The translations under genes were made by a program, and so were the position numbers. A DNA stretch of 64,000 nucleotides from Xanthomonas sp. F10 (GTDB lineage: Bacteria; Pseudomonadota; Gammaproteobacteria; Xanthomonadales; Xanthomonadaceae): the NCBI RefSeq assembly GCF_014206815.1, contig NZ_JACHNP010000002.1, positions 248,001-312,000 of the forward strand. Reading direction: 5' to 3'. The notes under the pieces were generated by a model. The model made no database searches. It worked only from the letters and a program-made list of their open reading frames with translations, and was not told the origin of the DNA. Shown here piece by piece: positions 1-8,813 of this stretch (position 1 is the stretch's first letter; each line of letters opens with the position of its first letter).

Positions 1-441
1 GCGCGCACCGGCGCCGGTGCGCAGGCGCAATTGCAGGTTGCCGACGCCGCGCAGCCGCAGGACTGGTGGGACGGCGAGCCGTTCGACGCGGTGCTGCTCG
101 ACGCGCCGTGTTCGGCGACCGGCATCGTGCGCCGCCAGCCGGACGTGCTGCTGCATCGCCGGCGCGAGGACGTGATCGCGCTGCAGGCGCTGCAGGCGCG
201 CCTGCTCGACGCCGCCTGGCAGGTGCTGCGGCCGGGCGGGGTGTTGGTCTACGCCACCTGCTCATTGCTGCAGGACGAGAACGCGCGGCAGGTGCAGGCC
301 TTGCTGGCGCGGCAGCAAGGCGCGGCACTGGAGGATCCGGGCGCGGCCTGCGGGCATGCCTCCGGTGGCGGGCGCCAGCGCTTCCCCGGCGAACAGGACT
401 GCGACGGCTTCTACTACGCACGGTTCCGCAAGACGGCGTGA
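1..441 (+). CDS. rsmB: 16S rRNA (cytosine-967-C5)-methyltransferase RsmB, C-terminal part
   Basis: The window opens inside this gene; frame 1 is open from base 1 and about 146 C-terminal residues are visible. They are the end of the Rossmann methyltransferase domain of the RsmB/Sun family, which methylates C967 of 16S rRNA using S-adenosylmethionine. The two family cysteines are present: DAPCSATG (Cys codon at 109-111) and YATCS (Cys codon at 259-261), followed by the usual FPG...DGFYYARF ending. The N-terminal NusB-like RNA-binding domain lies outside the window. RsmF-type paralogues share these motifs, so the exact target site is from family resemblance. Confidence 0.88.
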   Translation, partial: ARTGAGAQAQLQVADAAQPQDWWDGEPFDAVLLDAPCSATGIVRRQPDVLLHRRREDVIALQALQARLLDAAWQVLRPGGVLVYATCSLLQDENARQVQALLARQQGAALEDPGAACGHASGGGRQRFPGEQDCDGFYYARFRKTA

Positions 442-466
442 ACCGGCCCCGGTATCATCGCGTCCC

Positions 467-2182
467 ATGCTGAAGACCCGCGCGTCCCGAGAGTTCTGGT
501 TGTTGGCTGTCCTGGCGGTGCTGGTGCTCGGCGCCGGCCTGGGCCTGCGCGATCCGCATCCGGCCGACGAGCCGCGCTTCGCGCTGGTCGCCAAGCAGAT
601 GGTGGAGAGCGGCAACTGGCTGTTCCCGCACCGCGGCACCGAGCTGTACTCGGACAAGCCGCCGATGCTGATGTGGCTGCAGGCCAGCTTCTACACGCTG
701 TTCGGCAACTGGCGGGTGGCGTTCCTGCTGCCGTCGCTGCTGGCCGGGCTGGGCACGCTGGCCTGCGTCTACGATCTCGGCCGGCGCCTGTGGACGCGCC
801 GCGTCGGCATGTACGCGGCCTACGCGCTGCTGTTCGCCTTCCACTTCACCTACCAGGCGAAGAAGGCACAGATCGATCCGCTGGTGGTGTTCTTCATCAC
901 CCTGGCCAACTACGCGCTGCTGCGCCACCTGTTGCGCGGGCCGGACTGGCGTTTGTGGGCGCTGGGCTGGTTCGCCGCGGGCCTGGGTACCATCACCAAG
1001 GGCGTGGGCGTGCTGGCGCTGCTGATGCTGCTGCCGGCCGCGGCGGCGTCGCTGGCGCACTGGCGCGGGGTCCGGGTCGGCCTGCGCGATCCGCGCTTCT
1101 GGCTGGGGCCGCTGGCGTTCCTGGCGGCGGTGTCGATCTGGCTGGTGCCGATGGTGACCACCGCGCTGTCGAGCAATGCGCCCGAGTACCGCGCCTACCT
1201 CAACGACATCCTGTTCCGGCAGACCGCCGGGCGCTACGCCAAGTCCTGGGACCACGCGCACGGGCCGCTGTACTTCTTCGGGGTGATGCCGAGCATGTGG
1301 CTGCCGGTGCTGCTGGCGCTGCCGTGGGCGATCCCCGCCTGGGCGCGGCGCCTGCGCCGGCGCGACGCGCGCTACCTGCTGCCGCTGGCCTGGTGGGCGC
1401 TGGTGGTGCTGTTCTTCTCGATCCCGACCGGCAAGCGCGACGTCTACATCCTGCCGGCGCTGCCGATGCTGTGCCTGGCGATGGGGCCGCTGATCCCCGG
1501 GCTGTTGCGCAAGCCCGGGGTCAAGCGCCTGCTGCTGGCGTTCACCGCGCTGCTGGCGCTGGCGTTGGGCGGCGTCGGCGCGGCGATCCTGCTGGGACAC
1601 GGCTTCCGCGCGAAGATGATGGAAGACCGCGGCATCGACCTGGCCACGGTGCAGGTGCTGGCCTGGATCCTGCTGGCGATCGGCCTGTGGGGCGTGGCCA
1701 GCCTGGCCGCCTTCGCACGGCGCCGCCCGGAACTGGCGACGGTCTCGACCCTGACCATGGTCTGGGCGATGGCCGGCTTGCTGGTGTACCCGCTGATCAA
1801 CCTGTCCAGCTCCGCGCGCGGGGTGATGGAGTCGGTCGGGCGCCGCATCGGCCCGGATGCCGAACTCGGCCTGGTCGCCTGGAAGGAACAGAACCTGTTG
1901 ATGGCCGACCGCCCGGCGACGACCTTCGGCTTCGTGGTGCCCTGGGACGAGCAACTGCGCCGCGGCATCGCCTGGCAGGCGCAGGCGCCGCAGCGGCGCT
2001 GGCTGCTGGTGCAGGAGGCAGCGATGCTGGGCTGCGTCGACCGCAGCGCCAGCATCCTGGCCGGCGTGTCCAACCGGCGCGACTGGTGGCTGGTCCCGGC
2101 CAGCGCCGTGCACGGCCACTGCGTGGTCACCCAGGACGACCGCGACCGCCTGCGCGAGCAGGACAAGGACCGCTTCGAATGA
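467..2182 (+). CDS. ArnT-like GT83 lipid-linked sugar transferase
   Basis: Polytopic inner-membrane protein of 571 residues in the ArnT/PMT_2 family, which moves sugars from polyprenyl phosphate to lipid A or other envelope acceptors on the periplasmic face. After the first membrane segment comes the family signature DEPRFALVAKQMVESG with KPPMLMW soon after; roughly a dozen hydrophobic segments follow, then a soluble C-terminal part. ATG 467 is chosen because the protein then begins just before the first membrane helix; the frame is open further upstream into rsmB, but that part has no homologous look. It heads a plus-strand run of envelope glycosylation genes. The sugar transferred cannot be read from sequence; no arn biosynthesis genes are nearby. 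Confidence 0.8.
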   Translation: MLKTRASREFWLLAVLAVLVLGAGLGLRDPHPADEPRFALVAKQMVESGNWLFPHRGTELYSDKPPMLMWLQASFYTLFGNWRVAFLLPSLLAGLGTLACVYDLGRRLWTRRVGMYAAYALLFAFHFTYQAKKAQIDPLVVFFITLANYALLRHLLRGPDWRLWALGWFAAGLGTITKGVGVLALLMLLPAAAASLAHWRGVRVGLRDPRFWLGPLAFLAAVSIWLVPMVTTALSSNAPEYRAYLNDILFRQTAGRYAKSWDHAHGPLYFFGVMPSMWLPVLLALPWAIPAWARRLRRRDARYLLPLAWWALVVLFFSIPTGKRDVYILPALPMLCLAMGPLIPGLLRKPGVKRLLLAFTALLALALGGVGAAILLGHGFRAKMMEDRGIDLATVQVLAWILLAIGLWGVASLAAFARRRPELATVSTLTMVWAMAGLLVYPLINLSSSARGVMESVGRRIGPDAELGLVAWKEQNLLMADRPATTFGFVVPWDEQLRRGIAWQAQAPQRRWLLVQEAAMLGCVDRSASILAGVSNRRDWWLVPASAVHGHCVVTQDDRDRLREQDKDRFE

Positions 2183-2258
2183 GCCGCAGCCGCGCGTTGC
2201 GGCAGCGTACCGCGGGTGCCGCTGGCGACCCGCGTGCCGCGCGGGCCGGGAGGCGCGC

Positions 2259-3293
2259 GTGCCGCCGCGCCTGATCCGGGTCATCAGCCGCGACAACGGC
2301 GGCGGCCTCAGCCGCGACCTGCAGGTGGTCGCCGACCTGTTGCGCGAGACCGGCCGCTATCGTGTCGAGGTGCTGGGCTTCGGCACCGTGCGCATCGCCA
2401 ACCGCCTGCGCGAACTGCGCCTGTTCCTGCGCAGCCTGCTGTTCGGGCGCGCCGACCTGCAGATCTTCCTGGAGCGGGTGTATCCGCGTTGCCTCGGCGG
2501 CGGCCTGCGCAATGCGCTGATCCCCAATCCCGAGTGGTTCCGGCACAAGTGGCTGCGCTGCCTGCCGCGCTTCGCGCAGGTGCTGTGCAAGACCCGCCAG
2601 GCCGAACAGCGGTTTTCCACGATGGCGCCCACCGCCTTCATCGGCTTTTGCAGCGACGATTGCTACCGTCCCGAGGTGCCGCGCGAACGCGCCTGCCTGC
2701 ACGTGGCCGGGCGCAGTTCGGCCAAGGGCACGGCGCTGCTGCTGCAGACCTGGGCACGGCACCCCGAGTGGCCACGGCTGACCGTGGTGCAGAGCGCGAA
2801 GAAGTCCCACCCGATCGAGGCCGAGAACATCGACTACCTGACCGGCTACCTGGACCAGCAGGAACTGCGGCGGCTGCAGAACGCGCACCGCTTCCACCTG
2901 TGCCCGTCCGAGGTGGAGGGTTTCGGCCACTACATCATGGAGGCGCTGAGCGTCGGTGCGGTGGTGATCACCACCAACGGCGCGCCGATGAACGAGCTGG
3001 TCAGCGCCGAGCGCGGCGTGCTGATCGACCCGGTCGGCGAGGGTCCGGACAACTTCGGCGTGCGCTACCGGATCGAGGCCGCCGGCCTGGAGCGGGCGAT
3101 GGCGCAGGCGCTGGCGCTGTCGCCGATGCAATGCGACGCGCTGGGCACGGCCGCGCGCGGGTTCTTCGAGGCGCGCCGGCGCGAGTTCGGCGAGCGTCTG
3201 CGTGCGGCCGTGGCCGACCTGCTCGGGGACGCGCCGCCGCCCGCCGTTCCGGCCAGCCGCGGCGCCGATCGCGAACAGGTCAGGCCGGGTTAG
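2259..3293 (+). CDS. glycosyltransferase family 4 (GT-B) protein
   Basis: A 344-residue cytoplasmic GT-B glycosyltransferase, probably for LPS core or another surface glycan. The C-terminal half carries the nucleotide-sugar-binding signature of the group, CPSEVEGFGHYIMEALS, with the EX7E pair, followed by GAVVITTNGAPMNELV. The GTG at 2259 is preferred because GGGAGG lies about 6 bases upstream and the protein then begins with a beta strand and a GGG loop (RVISRDNGGGLSRD), as expected for the N-terminal Rossmann domain. It sits between an ArnT-like transferase and a WaaL-like ligase in the same orientation. Donor and acceptor are unknown. Confidence 0.78.
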   Translation: MPPRLIRVISRDNGGGLSRDLQVVADLLRETGRYRVEVLGFGTVRIANRLRELRLFLRSLLFGRADLQIFLERVYPRCLGGGLRNALIPNPEWFRHKWLRCLPRFAQVLCKTRQAEQRFSTMAPTAFIGFCSDDCYRPEVPRERACLHVAGRSSAKGTALLLQTWARHPEWPRLTVVQSAKKSHPIEAENIDYLTGYLDQQELRRLQNAHRFHLCPSEVEGFGHYIMEALSVGAVVITTNGAPMNELVSAERGVLIDPVGEGPDNFGVRYRIEAAGLERAMAQALALSPMQCDALGTAARGFFEARRREFGERLRAAVADLLGDAPPPAVPASRGADREQVRPG

Positions 3294-3346
3294 GGAAGCG
3301 CCCCGGATCATCGCCGACCACCCACCCCCACGGCCTTCCCTCCTTG

Positions 3347-4621
3347 ATGTCCCAGCCCATCGCGCCACGCCATGCCGTTTCCGCGTCCTCCCGCCAGGCC
3401 CTGGCCGAGCGCGGCGCGGCGCTCGCGCTGCTGTGCCTGCCGGCGCTGGTGATCAGCATGCCCAGCGGCCTGCTGCCGTTCGGCCTGCTGCTGCTGGTGA
3501 CCAGCCTGCTGGCACTGCCGCAGTTGCGCCAGGCGGTGGCGCCGATGCAACCGTCGCTGCGCTGGCTGTGGATCCTGGCGCTGCTGGTGATCGGGTTGTC
3601 GCTGTGTTCGGTGCTGTACTTCGGCCAGCCGCTGAAGGACATCGACAACCGGACCCGCTTCCTGGTGCTGCCGTGGGCGGCACTGTGGACCTATGCGCTG
3701 CGGCCGCCGCAGCGCCTGCTGTGGTGGGGCGCGCTGCTCGGCATCCTCGCCGCGCTGGTGCTGGCCAGCGTGCAGGTGCTGCAGGGCCAGCCGCGCGCCG
3801 AAGGCTGGACCAATGCCATCGTCCTGGCCGACGTGGTGCTGATGCTGATGGTGCTGGCGGTGTTCTGCCGGCCGCGCGGCCAGTGGCCGTGGGCCGTGGC
3901 CGCGGTGGTGGCCGGCGGCATCGTCATCCTGCTCAGCGGCAGCCGCGGCGTGTGGCTGGGCGTGTTGCTGCTGCTGGTGGTCAGCGCCCTGTGCCTGCGC
4001 TGGCGCGACAGCGCGACGCGGCTGATGATCCTGGGCGCGTGCACCGCGCTGGCGGCGGTGCTGGTGCTGAGCGTGCCGGCGCTGACCAAGCAGACCCGCC
4101 TGGCCGAGCTGCATCACGACGTGCAGCGCTACGAGCGCGGCGACAGCGATTCGTCGGCCGGTGCGCGCATCGAGCGCCTGCAGGTGGCGGCGGCGACCTT
4201 CGTCGAACACCCCCTGGTCGGGGTCGGGGTGGGCCGCTTCGACAACGCCATGCTGCGCCTGCCGGATTGCAGGAAGGGCTTCGTCGAGCGCTGCCACCTG
4301 GGCCACGCGCACAACGACCTGGCCGAGTGGAGCGCGACCCAGGGCCTGCCCGGCACCGTGTTGATCCTGCTGGTGTACGGCGTGCCGCTGTGGCTGCTGC
4401 TGCGCCTGTACCGGCGCCGGCCGCAACCGCATTTCCATGGCGCGGCCGCGGCCGGGATCATGGTGGTGGCGGCCTACATCCTGTGCGGCATGACCCAGTC
4501 GATGTTCGCGCACCAGGTCAGCACCGGTTTCTACGTCTCGTTGGTCGGCGTGCTGATCGGCCTGGCCGCGCGCGAGGCGGAGCCGGCACCGGGCGCTGAA
4601 GGCGCCGCGCGAAGCCGGTAG
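3347..4621 (+). CDS. waaL: O-antigen ligase-like (WaaL/Wzy_C) membrane protein
   Basis: A 424-residue membrane protein with about ten hydrophobic segments and one large periplasmic loop, the WaaL/Wzy ligase architecture. These enzymes attach undecaprenyl-linked O-antigen to lipid A-core in the periplasm, or polymerise O-units. The loop contains RLAELHHDVQRYERGDSDSS, then SAGARIERLQVAAATFVEHPLVGVGVGRF, and the conserved His of the ligase fold is in HAHNDLAEW. ATG 3347 begins immediately before the first membrane helix; the longer open frame upstream overlaps the preceding glycosyltransferase gene in another frame and is not used. Wzy polymerase cannot be excluded, but a core-glycosyltransferase neighbourhood favours ligase. 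Confidence 0.75.
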   Translation: MSQPIAPRHAVSASSRQALAERGAALALLCLPALVISMPSGLLPFGLLLLVTSLLALPQLRQAVAPMQPSLRWLWILALLVIGLSLCSVLYFGQPLKDIDNRTRFLVLPWAALWTYALRPPQRLLWWGALLGILAALVLASVQVLQGQPRAEGWTNAIVLADVVLMLMVLAVFCRPRGQWPWAVAAVVAGGIVILLSGSRGVWLGVLLLLVVSALCLRWRDSATRLMILGACTALAAVLVLSVPALTKQTRLAELHHDVQRYERGDSDSSAGARIERLQVAAATFVEHPLVGVGVGRFDNAMLRLPDCRKGFVERCHLGHAHNDLAEWSATQGLPGTVLILLVYGVPLWLLLRLYRRRPQPHFHGAAAAGIMVVAAYILCGMTQSMFAHQVSTGFYVSLVGVLIGLAAREAEPAPGAEGAARSR

Positions 4622-4703
4622 ACTGCCGGTCCCGCATCGCCGGGCGGCGCGGCGCCTGGCGCCGGCCGCCGGCACCGCGCCTGACTTCCGGATACCGCGC
4701 GCC

Positions 4704-5537
4704 ATGGCCGACGCTGCCGCCGCCACCCTGCCGCTGAGCCTGGTGGTGATGACCTACAACGAGGCCGCCAACATCGCGCGCTGCCTGGACAGCGTGCCGT
4801 TCGCCGCCGACAAGCTGGTGGTGGACTGCGGCAGCACCGACGACACCGTGGCGATCGCCCGCGCGCACGGCGCGCGCGTGGTCGAGCAGGCCTGGCTGGG
4901 CTTCGGCCCGCAGCGCAACTTCGCCTCCACCCAGGCCGCGCACGACTGGATCCTGGTGCTGGACGCGGACGAATTCCTGTCCGACGCGCTGCGCGCCGAG
5001 TGCCTGGCGCGGCTGCCGCAGCTGATCGCCGAGGATCGCGTGGACGCGGTGTGGCTGCGCCGCAGCACCTGGTACATGGGCGCGCCGATGCGCTGGTACA
5101 AACCCATGGTCGGCGAGCGCCTGGCGCGGCTGTACCACCGCGGCCGCGCGCGCTGGAGCGATGCGCGGGTGCACGAGTCGCTGCGCTTCGACGGCGCCAG
5201 CGCAGCGTTCGCGCCGCCGTTCAACCACCTGCACAACCCGACTCTGGTGCACAAGCAGCTCAAGGTGCTGCGCTACGCCGAACTCAAGGCGCTCGGCTGG
5301 CGCGACAAGCGCAAGCCAGTGAGAATGTGGCAGAGCCCGTTCGTGTTCGCCGGCGCCTTCCTCAAGGACTATCTGCTGCGGCTGGCGTTCCTCGACGGTT
5401 GGCGCGGCTTCGTGGTGGCGCAGACCGCGGCCAGCTATGCGCTGTACAAGCGCATGCGCTACTACGAGATGCAGGTCAACCCGGCCTCGGTGGAGCAGGC
5501 GCGGGCGCAACTGCAACGGCACGATCTGGAGCACTGA
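4704..5537 (+). CDS. WaaE/KdtX-like LPS core glycosyltransferase (GT2)
   Basis: A 277-residue GT-A fold glycosyltransferase. The N-terminus has the GT2 pattern VVMTYNEAANIARCLDSV, the GSTDDT nucleotide-binding element, and the metal-binding DxD as LVLDADEF near residue 92. This arrangement, with WLGFGPQRNFA between, is typical of the WaaE/KdtX group that adds a beta-linked hexose to core heptose. The C-terminal quarter carries a hydrophobic stretch (FVFAGAFLKDYLLRLAFLDG) probably for membrane association. Its stop overlaps the next start (TGATG at 5535-5539), so the two genes are translationally coupled. Confidence 0.82.
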   Translation: MADAAAATLPLSLVVMTYNEAANIARCLDSVPFAADKLVVDCGSTDDTVAIARAHGARVVEQAWLGFGPQRNFASTQAAHDWILVLDADEFLSDALRAECLARLPQLIAEDRVDAVWLRRSTWYMGAPMRWYKPMVGERLARLYHRGRARWSDARVHESLRFDGASAAFAPPFNHLHNPTLVHKQLKVLRYAELKALGWRDKRKPVRMWQSPFVFAGAFLKDYLLRLAFLDGWRGFVVAQTAASYALYKRMRYYEMQVNPASVEQARAQLQRHDLEH

Positions 5538-6574
5538 TGAGCAAGCACTATCTGCTGTACGGATCCGAGCGCTACGCGCTGGCGATCCTGCGCCCGCTGC
5601 AGGCGGCGATCCGCGCGCGCGGCGACGAGGCGGCATGGTTCTTCGACGGCCCCGGCGCCGAGGACCTGACCGCCGACGAGCGCCACCTGGCGACGGTGGA
5701 AGAGGTGCTGGCGTGGAATCCGTACGCGGTGATCACCTCCAGCAACGCGGTGCCGCATTTCTTCCCCGGGGTGAAGGTCGAGACCTTCCACGGCTTCGAC
5801 GCCGGCAAGCCGCGGCACATCTACGTGCGCGGCTTCTTCGACCTGTACTGCACCACCGGCCCGCGCGACACCGCGGCGTTCGGCGCGCTGGCGCGCAAGC
5901 TCGGCCACTTCGCGGTCAAGGAGACCGGCTTCCCCAAGATCGATCCGTTCATGCGCGAGATCGGCGCGGAGCTGGCGCCGGTGCGGCAGCCGCCGGTGAT
6001 CCTGTACCACTCCACGTTCTCGCCGTCGTGGAGCGCGGCCGGCATCCTCTACGACGAGGTGGCGCGGCTCTCGCGCAGCGGCGAATGGCGCTGGATCGTC
6101 ACCTTCCATCCGAAGATGGACCCGGCGATGGTCGCGCGCTACCGCGCGCTGGAGAGCGAGTACCTGCACTTCGCCGACAACGACAACATCCTGGAGCTGT
6201 TCCCGCAGGTGGACATGATGTGCTCGGACACCTCGTCCGCGCTCAACGAGTTCCTGCTCACCTACAAGCCGGTGGTGACCTTCAAGAACCGGCGTCCGGG
6301 GCCGCAGCTGATCGACATCGACGATCCGGCGCAGTTCGAGCCGGCGATCCTCCGCGCGCTGCAGCGGCCGCCGGAGCTGATGGCGGCGATCCGCGAATTC
6401 GCCGATGGCCTGCATCCCTACCGCGACGGTATGTCCAGCGAGCGCGTATTGCGTGCGATCGACGACTTCGTCGCCGAGGGCGCGCGCAATCCGCGGCGCA
6501 AGCCGCTGAACCTGTGGCGCAAGCTGAAGATCCGCCGCCGCATCGGCTACTGGGGCCGCGGCGCGCGCCGCTGA
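5537..6574 (+). CDS. CDP-glycerol glycerophosphotransferase-like protein
   Basis: A 345-residue protein resembling the Glyphos_transf (TagB/TagF-like) superfamily, GT-B enzymes that transfer polyol-phosphate from CDP-polyol in Gram-positive teichoic acid synthesis. Visible family features are the early SSNAVPHFFPGVKVETFHG segment, the KETGFPKID strand, LYHSTFSPSWS, a TFHPKMDP motif and the DMMCSDTSSALNEFLL element that frames the active site. Members occur in Gram-negative LPS clusters, where they may add a glycerol- or ribitol-phosphate decoration to core. The start codon overlaps the stop of the WaaE-like gene. Function in this context is inference. Confidence 0.7.
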   Translation: MSKHYLLYGSERYALAILRPLQAAIRARGDEAAWFFDGPGAEDLTADERHLATVEEVLAWNPYAVITSSNAVPHFFPGVKVETFHGFDAGKPRHIYVRGFFDLYCTTGPRDTAAFGALARKLGHFAVKETGFPKIDPFMREIGAELAPVRQPPVILYHSTFSPSWSAAGILYDEVARLSRSGEWRWIVTFHPKMDPAMVARYRALESEYLHFADNDNILELFPQVDMMCSDTSSALNEFLLTYKPVVTFKNRRPGPQLIDIDDPAQFEPAILRALQRPPELMAAIREFADGLHPYRDGMSSERVLRAIDDFVAEGARNPRRKPLNLWRKLKIRRRIGYWGRGARR

Positions 6575-6596
6575 CGCGCCGCACCGCGGCGCGTGC

Positions 6597-8129
6597 TCAC
6601 CAGCGCAGCCGCCGCTGCGCCAGCGCGTCGCCCAGTTGTCGGTACAGCGCCCGCGCCTGCGCGTCCGGCAGCAGCCGCATGCGCAGCGGCGGTTCGCCGT
6701 GGCGGGCGCCGGCGGTGTCCAGCGACAGCGTCGCGGTGCCGCACCAGCGGTCCAGCGGCGAACGGCTCAGGTGCAGCGCCTGCAGCTTGTCCAGTTCGGC
6801 CAGCCGCCACCAGCGCCGCCACCAGCCACCGCGGACCGCCACGTAGCGCGCATCCAGCGCGTAGCCCATGCGCTGCGCCTGCCGCCAGGACTTGAACGCC
6901 GACCACGGCAGCCACAATAGGCCCAGCGCGGCCCAGGCGCCGAGCGTGGGCCACAGCCCGGCGCACAGCAGCGGCACCAGCAGCAGCGCCGGCAGCGACA
7001 GCCGCCACCAGCAGCGCATGGCAATGCCGTGCCAGCGCGCCGGCGGCCAGGCGATCTGCGGCAGCAGCCGCTGCAGCAGCGCGTCGCAGGCGGCCGGGGT
7101 GGCCAGCGGCGCCAGTTCGGTCAGCGCGTGGTCGTGCCCGTGGTGCGACTGGATCACCGCGGTGTCGATGTGCAGGCTGCGCCGCCGCAGCAGCCGTTGC
7201 AGCACGCTTTCGTGCAGGGTCCAGGCCTGAATCCGGCGCCGCGCCACGCTGCTGCGCAGCCGCGTCAGCAGCCCGCGCTCCACCGTCAGCCGACGCTCGC
7301 TCTCGCTCAGCCGGAAGCCGTGGTACTGCACCAGCGCCAGCCCCATCGACAACGCGCGCATCAGCAGCAACAGCGTCGCCAGCATCAGCGCGAAGGTGAC
7401 CGTGCCGGCCATCCAGCCCAACTGCAGGTGCGTGGCGTAGCCGAACAGTTGCCGCCCGTAGTGCTCGATCGCGTTGGAGATCATGCGCTCGGGAAACAGG
7501 TGGTAGGTGGCGCCGAAGGCGGTGAGCAGCACCACCATGCCGCGGTTGGAGATCAACCCCTGGCGCAACACCTCGCTGGTGGGCAGGGCCAGCAGCAGTT
7601 CGGTGTCCGGCGCGGCAGCGGGGACGGCGCTGGCATCGGCGACGGCGACACTGTCGGCGGCGGGCGCGCGGTGGCGGATCTGCTGTTCCAGCGCCAGCGC
7701 CTGGTCCAGCCGCAGCACGCGCATCTGCGCCTCGGGCTTGGTGCCGCCGGCCGACTCCAGGCGCACCTCGGCCACGCCGAACAGCCGGTGCAGCAGCGAC
7801 TGGTGCACCACCACGTTGTGGATGCGCGCGAACGGGATCTCGCGCAGGCTGCGTTCCAGCCAGCCGCTGCGGATGCTCAGGCTGTCGCGGCCGATGCGGT
7901 ATTGGTAGGTCAGATAGCGCAGCAGCGACACCGCCACCAGCCCGCTGCACACCGCCAGCATCACCAGGTGATCGGCGTGATCGCGGTGGCCGTCGCGGCT
8001 GCCGAACACCAGCAGCGCCAGCAACGGCAGCAGGAAATGCCTGAGATGCTGCAGCAGCACGAACAGCCATGACCACGGGTGCAGGCGTCGCACCGGTGCC
8101 GTGTGTTCGGCGTCGGCCAGGTCGCTCAC
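6597..8129 (-). CDS. PH-domain (YdbT-like) membrane protein
   Basis: A 510-residue membrane protein of the bacterial PH (bPH2) type related to Bacillus YdbT. It has paired transmembrane segments (FVLLQHLRHFLLPLLALLVF, then another pair near residues 210-260 and near 400-440), each followed by a bPH2 domain: YRIGRDSLSIRSGWLERSLREIPFARIHNV, GFRLSESERRLTVERGLLT and YALDARYVAVRGGWW, so three PH repeats. GTG 8129 is chosen because it overlaps the upstream stop (GTGA at 8129-8126), a standard coupled arrangement with the YdbS-like gene. The role is unknown; Bacillus homologues affect membrane stress tolerance. Confidence 0.72.
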   Translation of the reverse strand: MSDLADAEHTAPVRRLHPWSWLFVLLQHLRHFLLPLLALLVFGSRDGHRDHADHLVMLAVCSGLVAVSLLRYLTYQYRIGRDSLSIRSGWLERSLREIPFARIHNVVVHQSLLHRLFGVAEVRLESAGGTKPEAQMRVLRLDQALALEQQIRHRAPAADSVAVADASAVPAAAPDTELLLALPTSEVLRQGLISNRGMVVLLTAFGATYHLFPERMISNAIEHYGRQLFGYATHLQLGWMAGTVTFALMLATLLLLMRALSMGLALVQYHGFRLSESERRLTVERGLLTRLRSSVARRRIQAWTLHESVLQRLLRRRSLHIDTAVIQSHHGHDHALTELAPLATPAACDALLQRLLPQIAWPPARWHGIAMRCWWRLSLPALLLVPLLCAGLWPTLGAWAALGLLWLPWSAFKSWRQAQRMGYALDARYVAVRGGWWRRWWRLAELDKLQALHLSRSPLDRWCGTATLSLDTAGARHGEPPLRMRLLPDAQARALYRQLGDALAQRRLRW

Positions 8130-8665
8130 AGCGCGTCGTCGTCGTGGTCGAGCTGGTGCGCCAGGCGCTCGCGTAAGCGCTCGGCATCGGCCTGGTCCAG
8201 ACCGGGCACGGCGACCGCGGTATGGCGGGTGCCGGCGGTGTGCACCACCAGGGTGGCCAGGCGCAGGGCGCGTTCCAGCGGGCCGCGGCGCAGGTCCAGG
8301 TGCTGCACGCGCGAGATCGGCACATGCGTCTCGCTCTGCCACAGGCGTCCGCGGAACACGTCCAGGCCCTGGGTGTTCAGCCGCCAGCGGATGCGCCGGT
8401 GACGGACGAAGCCGATCCAGGCGCCGCACAGGCCGCCCACCGCCGCCGCCACGGCACCCAGGGCCAGCGCGTGCAGGCTGTGCAGGCTGAGGCCGATGAT
8501 GGCGGCGCCGACCACCAGGCTGAGCCCGAGCATGCAGCCGCCGCCGAGCGCCGCCAGCCAGGCGCCGCGCAACGGCAACGGTTGCCAGTCCGCCGGCGGC
8601 CAGTCGGCGGGCACCTGCGTTGCCGCGGCAGCGCTGGGCGCGGGCGCGGCGGGGGAGTCGTCCAT
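8126..8665 (-). CDS. PH-domain (YdbS-like) membrane protein
   Basis: A small membrane protein, 179 residues from ATG 8665 or 185 from an upstream in-frame GTG at 8683. The proline/alanine-rich N-terminus is followed by two adjacent hydrophobic helices (residues about 45-95) and one bPH2 domain with IRWRLNTQGLDVFRGRLWQSETHVPISRVQHLDL, the same pattern as Bacillus YdbS. It is the first gene of a coupled pair with the larger three-PH-domain protein. The two probably form a complex in the cytoplasmic membrane; no enzymatic motif is visible. Confidence 0.7.
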   Translation of the reverse strand: MDDSPAAPAPSAAAATQVPADWPPADWQPLPLRGAWLAALGGGCMLGLSLVVGAAIIGLSLHSLHALALGAVAAAVGGLCGAWIGFVRHRRIRWRLNTQGLDVFRGRLWQSETHVPISRVQHLDLRRGPLERALRLATLVVHTAGTRHTAVAVPGLDQADAERLRERLAHQLDHDDDAL

Positions 8666-8813
8666 GGGCGGCGGTGCGATCACGTCGGGGTCTCGGGCGA
8701 ACCGGCGCGGGGCGCGGCGTGGCCTGCGATCCTAACGCGGCGACGGCGGGCGTGCGCTGCCTGCCTCGCCGTCCCGGTGTGATCCCTGCGGCGGATCGTC
8801 TCGCGCGTTGGGG

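Noticed and set aside
455..2296. Long minus-strand open frame of 613 codons opposite the ArnT-like gene
   Set aside because: Arg/Gln/His-rich composition typical of the antisense of high-GC coding DNA; the plus strand has clear homology and membrane topology.
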